A stretch of 6,083 bases of DNA, taken from positions 1 through 6,083 of the forward strand of contig JAZSOD010000023.1 in assembly GCA_045536775.1 (NCBI GenBank), read 5' to 3'. The notes below the pieces were generated by a model that worked only from the letters and a program-made list of their open reading frames with translations, searched no databases and was not told the origin of the DNA. Made by a program: the position numbers and the translations under genes. Shown here one piece after another: positions 5,982-6,083 of this stretch (the stretch's first letter is position 1; each line of letters begins with the position of its first letter). This stretch comes from UBA4717 sp045536775 (GTDB taxonomy: Bacteria; Bacillota; Clostridia; Oscillospirales; CAG-272).

Positions 5982-6009
5982 GTCCTTTTCTGTGCGGACA
6001 GAAAAGGAC
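5982..6009. repeat. Perfect 12-bp inverted repeat with 4-base loop
   Basis: GTCCTTTTCTGT (5982-5993) and its exact complement (5998-6009) flank the loop GCGG. A T-G wobble and three A-T pairs extend the stem to about 16 in RNA. Neither side is followed by a T-run typical of an intrinsic terminator. It could form the end of an upstream transcript, a cruciform, or part of a dispersed palindromic element. Confidence 0.75.
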
Positions 6010-6023
6010 GAAAAGAACCGCCG

Positions 6024-6051
6024 AGGGGAACCCTTCCGATTGGGTTCCCCT
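6024..6051. repeat. Perfect 10-bp inverted repeat with 8-base loop
   Basis: AGGGGAACCC (6024-6033) pairs with GGGTTCCCCT (6042-6051) around the loop TTCCGATT. A 9-bp direct repeat ACCCTTCCG occurs at 6030-6038 and again at 6058-6066, so part of the stem and loop is repeated just outside the hairpin. There is no T-run on either side. With the neighbouring 12-bp inverted repeat it forms a palindrome cluster that runs towards the window edge. Confidence 0.7.
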
Positions 6052-6083
6052 ACGGATACCCTTCCGCGAAACGGCACAAAGGG

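Noticed and set aside
5907..6083. Open minus-strand frame of about 58 codons entering from the right edge
   Set aside because: It is built over the two perfect inverted repeats, ends without similarity to any family I know, and has no visible start. It is more likely non-coding repeat. Sequence to the right would settle it.

Overview
The window looks like chromosomal DNA from a spore-forming member of the Clostridia (Firmicutes), probably an Oscillospirales-like or related uncultured gut lineage. The order-level guess is inference. The support is a clear spoIIR sporulation gene, strong Shine-Dalgarno sites, a near-consensus sigma-A promoter and AT-rich, repeat-bearing gaps. All four real genes lie on the minus strand, so transcription runs from right to left: spoIIR, murJ, a GT4-type glycosyltransferase, then ligA.

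Right end (5835-6083): no gene. It holds two strong inverted repeats (5982-6009 and 6024-6051), a short repeat that recurs inverted at the left edge of the window, and a candidate sigma-F promoter just upstream of spoIIR. spoIIR (5160-5834) encodes the signal protein that links forespore sigma-F to activation of mother-cell sigma-E.

Middle gap (4829-5159, 331 bp): a near-perfect sigma-A promoter (TTGACT, 17 bp, TATAAT) begins only 8 bp past the spoIIR stop codon. It is followed by about 290 nt of predicted 5' leader made almost entirely of two tandem copies (B and C) of a hairpin-rich repeat. A third copy (A) lies at the far left and overlaps the end of ligA. The leader ends at a strong Shine-Dalgarno site for murJ.

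The operon murJ-GT4-ligA is tightly packed. One base separates murJ from the glycosyltransferase gene, and the latter overlaps ligA by 14 bp, so the three genes are almost certainly co-transcribed and probably translationally coupled. MurJ flips lipid-linked cell-wall precursor, the GT4 enzyme probably glycosylates an envelope or lipid-linked acceptor, and LigA is the essential NAD+-dependent DNA ligase. The pairing of envelope and replication genes is probably a housekeeping arrangement rather than one pathway.

The coding content is ordinary. What deserves a second look is the three-copy structured repeat, its position as the transcribed leader of an essential operon and as the source of the ligA stop codon, and the inverted-repeat clusters at the window edges. 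I found no mobile-element genes, CRISPR array, tRNA, rRNA or recognisable riboswitch.
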